Part shown: positions 6,147 to 6,656 of the stretch, piece by piece
Layout of the letters: each line of letters begins with the position of its first letter
Position numbering within the stretch: position 1 is the stretch's first letter
NCBI GenBank assembly: GCA_030550295.1
Contig: JAUQPQ010000080.1
Location: 1-6,656 of the forward strand
DNA: 6,656 bases
Direction of reading: 5' to 3'
Source of the DNA: Chloroflexota bacterium
Lineage (GTDB): Bacteria > Chloroflexota > Dehalococcoidia > SM23-28-2 > HRBIN24
Made by a program: the position numbers and the translations under genes
Notes under the pieces: model-generated
The model's input: only the letters and a program-made list of their open reading frames with translations
Databases searched by the model: none
Told to the model about the DNA's origin: nothing

Positions 6147-6656
6147 TTAGTCTTCCTCTCTCTCATAGGGGGAGGGCTCATCGGGAGAGAAGACGAAGCC
6201 CGTCTCCTGTAGGGCGGCCAGCTCTTCCTCTCCGGCCTCTGTCTCGGCTTTGGCTCTGGCCTCCCTCTCGGCTAGGCCCTCAAGTACGGCATCGGCTATG
6301 CGGGAGGTGATGAGCTTTATGGCCCGGACGGCGTCGTCGTTGCTGGGTATGGGGTAGTCGATCAGGTCAGGATCGCAATTGGTATCGGCCATAGCTACCA
6401 CGGGGATGCCCATTCGGCGGGCCTCAGCCACGGCGATGATCTCTTTGGAGGCGTCTACCACGTAGAGGGCGCGGGGCAGGGTGGTCATCTGCTTGAGGCC
6501 CTCTAAGTTGCGGTTGAGCTTCTGGATGATGCGCTCCATACGGGCCGCCTCCTTTTTAGAGAGGCGGGCCAGATCGCCCCTGGCCTTGGCGTCCTCCAGC
6601 CGCACCAGGTAGTCGATGCGGGACTGGATGGTCTGGAAGTTGGTGAGGGTGCCCCC
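6147..6656 (-). CDS. rpsB: 30S ribosomal protein S2, C-terminal part
   Basis: S2 is a structural protein of the small ribosomal subunit near the S1 site. The gene begins outside the right edge. The 169 visible codons run from GGTLTNFQTIQSRI, equivalent to roughly residue 95 of the family, to a TAA stop. Diagnostic stretches are LNRNLEGLKQM, LPRALYVVDASKE, EARRMGIPVVAMADTNCDP and DYPIPSNDDAVRAIKLITS, the classic C-terminal S2 block. A GTG at 6605 is internal and not the start, because the conserved sequence continues unbroken upstream of it to the window edge. The protein ends in an acidic tail (SPDEPSPYEREED) beyond the conserved domain; such tails vary among bacteria. It is the first gene of the run, so the operon promoter is presumably beyond the window. 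Confidence 0.96.
   Translation of the reverse strand, partial: GGTLTNFQTIQSRIDYLVRLEDAKARGDLARLSKKEAARMERIIQKLNRNLEGLKQMTTLPRALYVVDASKEIIAVAEARRMGIPVVAMADTNCDPDLIDYPIPSNDDAVRAIKLITSRIADAVLEGLAEREARAKAETEAGEEELAALQETGFVFSPDEPSPYEREED

Noticed and set aside
6603..6605. GTG at 6605 as the start of rpsB
   Set aside because: Conserved S2 sequence (GGTLTNFQTIQSRI) continues in frame upstream to the window edge, so this is an internal valine codon.

Overview
This GC-rich window is a single, tightly packed block of nine housekeeping genes, all read on the minus strand. In transcription order (high to low coordinates) they are rpsB (5' end outside the window), tsf, pyrH, frr, uppS, cdsA, dxr, rseP and ispG (3' end outside the window). 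No plus-strand gene, tRNA, rRNA, mobile element, CRISPR array or terminator is supported. The longest gap between genes is the 31 bases between rpsB and tsf. No stretch over 300 bases lacks a gene.

The organism is a bacterium using the MEP isoprenoid route. The unbroken rpsB-to-ispG order, the high GC content and especially the compact 170-residue EF-Ts point to the Chloroflexota, perhaps a Dehalococcoidia-like lineage. This placement comes from memory of family features, not from a search, and is moderate at best.

Region by region: 6656-5603 carries translation genes (ribosomal protein S2 and EF-Ts). 5606-4277 carries UMP kinase and ribosome recycling factor. 4280-2639 carries lipid genes: undecaprenyl diphosphate synthase, which makes the C55 carrier lipid, and CDP-diacylglycerol synthase, which activates phosphatidate for phospholipids. 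2651-1 carries the MEP enzymes DXR and IspG on either side of a site-2 metalloprotease of the RseP type. DXR and IspG help supply the IPP/DMAPP that UppS consumes, so the block joins protein synthesis, pyrimidine nucleotide supply, isoprenoid precursors and membrane/carrier-lipid synthesis in one transcription unit.

The translation signals are the most informative part. Four junctions are 4-base stop/start overlaps: GTGA for tsf/pyrH and dxr/rseP, ATGA for rseP/ispG, and CTGA for frr/uppS. GTG starts dominate. The uppS reading frame has no ATG, GTG or TTG upstream of its conserved N-terminal motif. It does have a CTG that overlaps the frr stop codon and sits correctly behind a strong Shine-Dalgarno sequence, so uppS probably starts at CTG. 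A nested inverted repeat between rpsB and tsf could hide the tsf ribosome binding site and start codon. I see no wholly new system here; the interest lies in these small control features.
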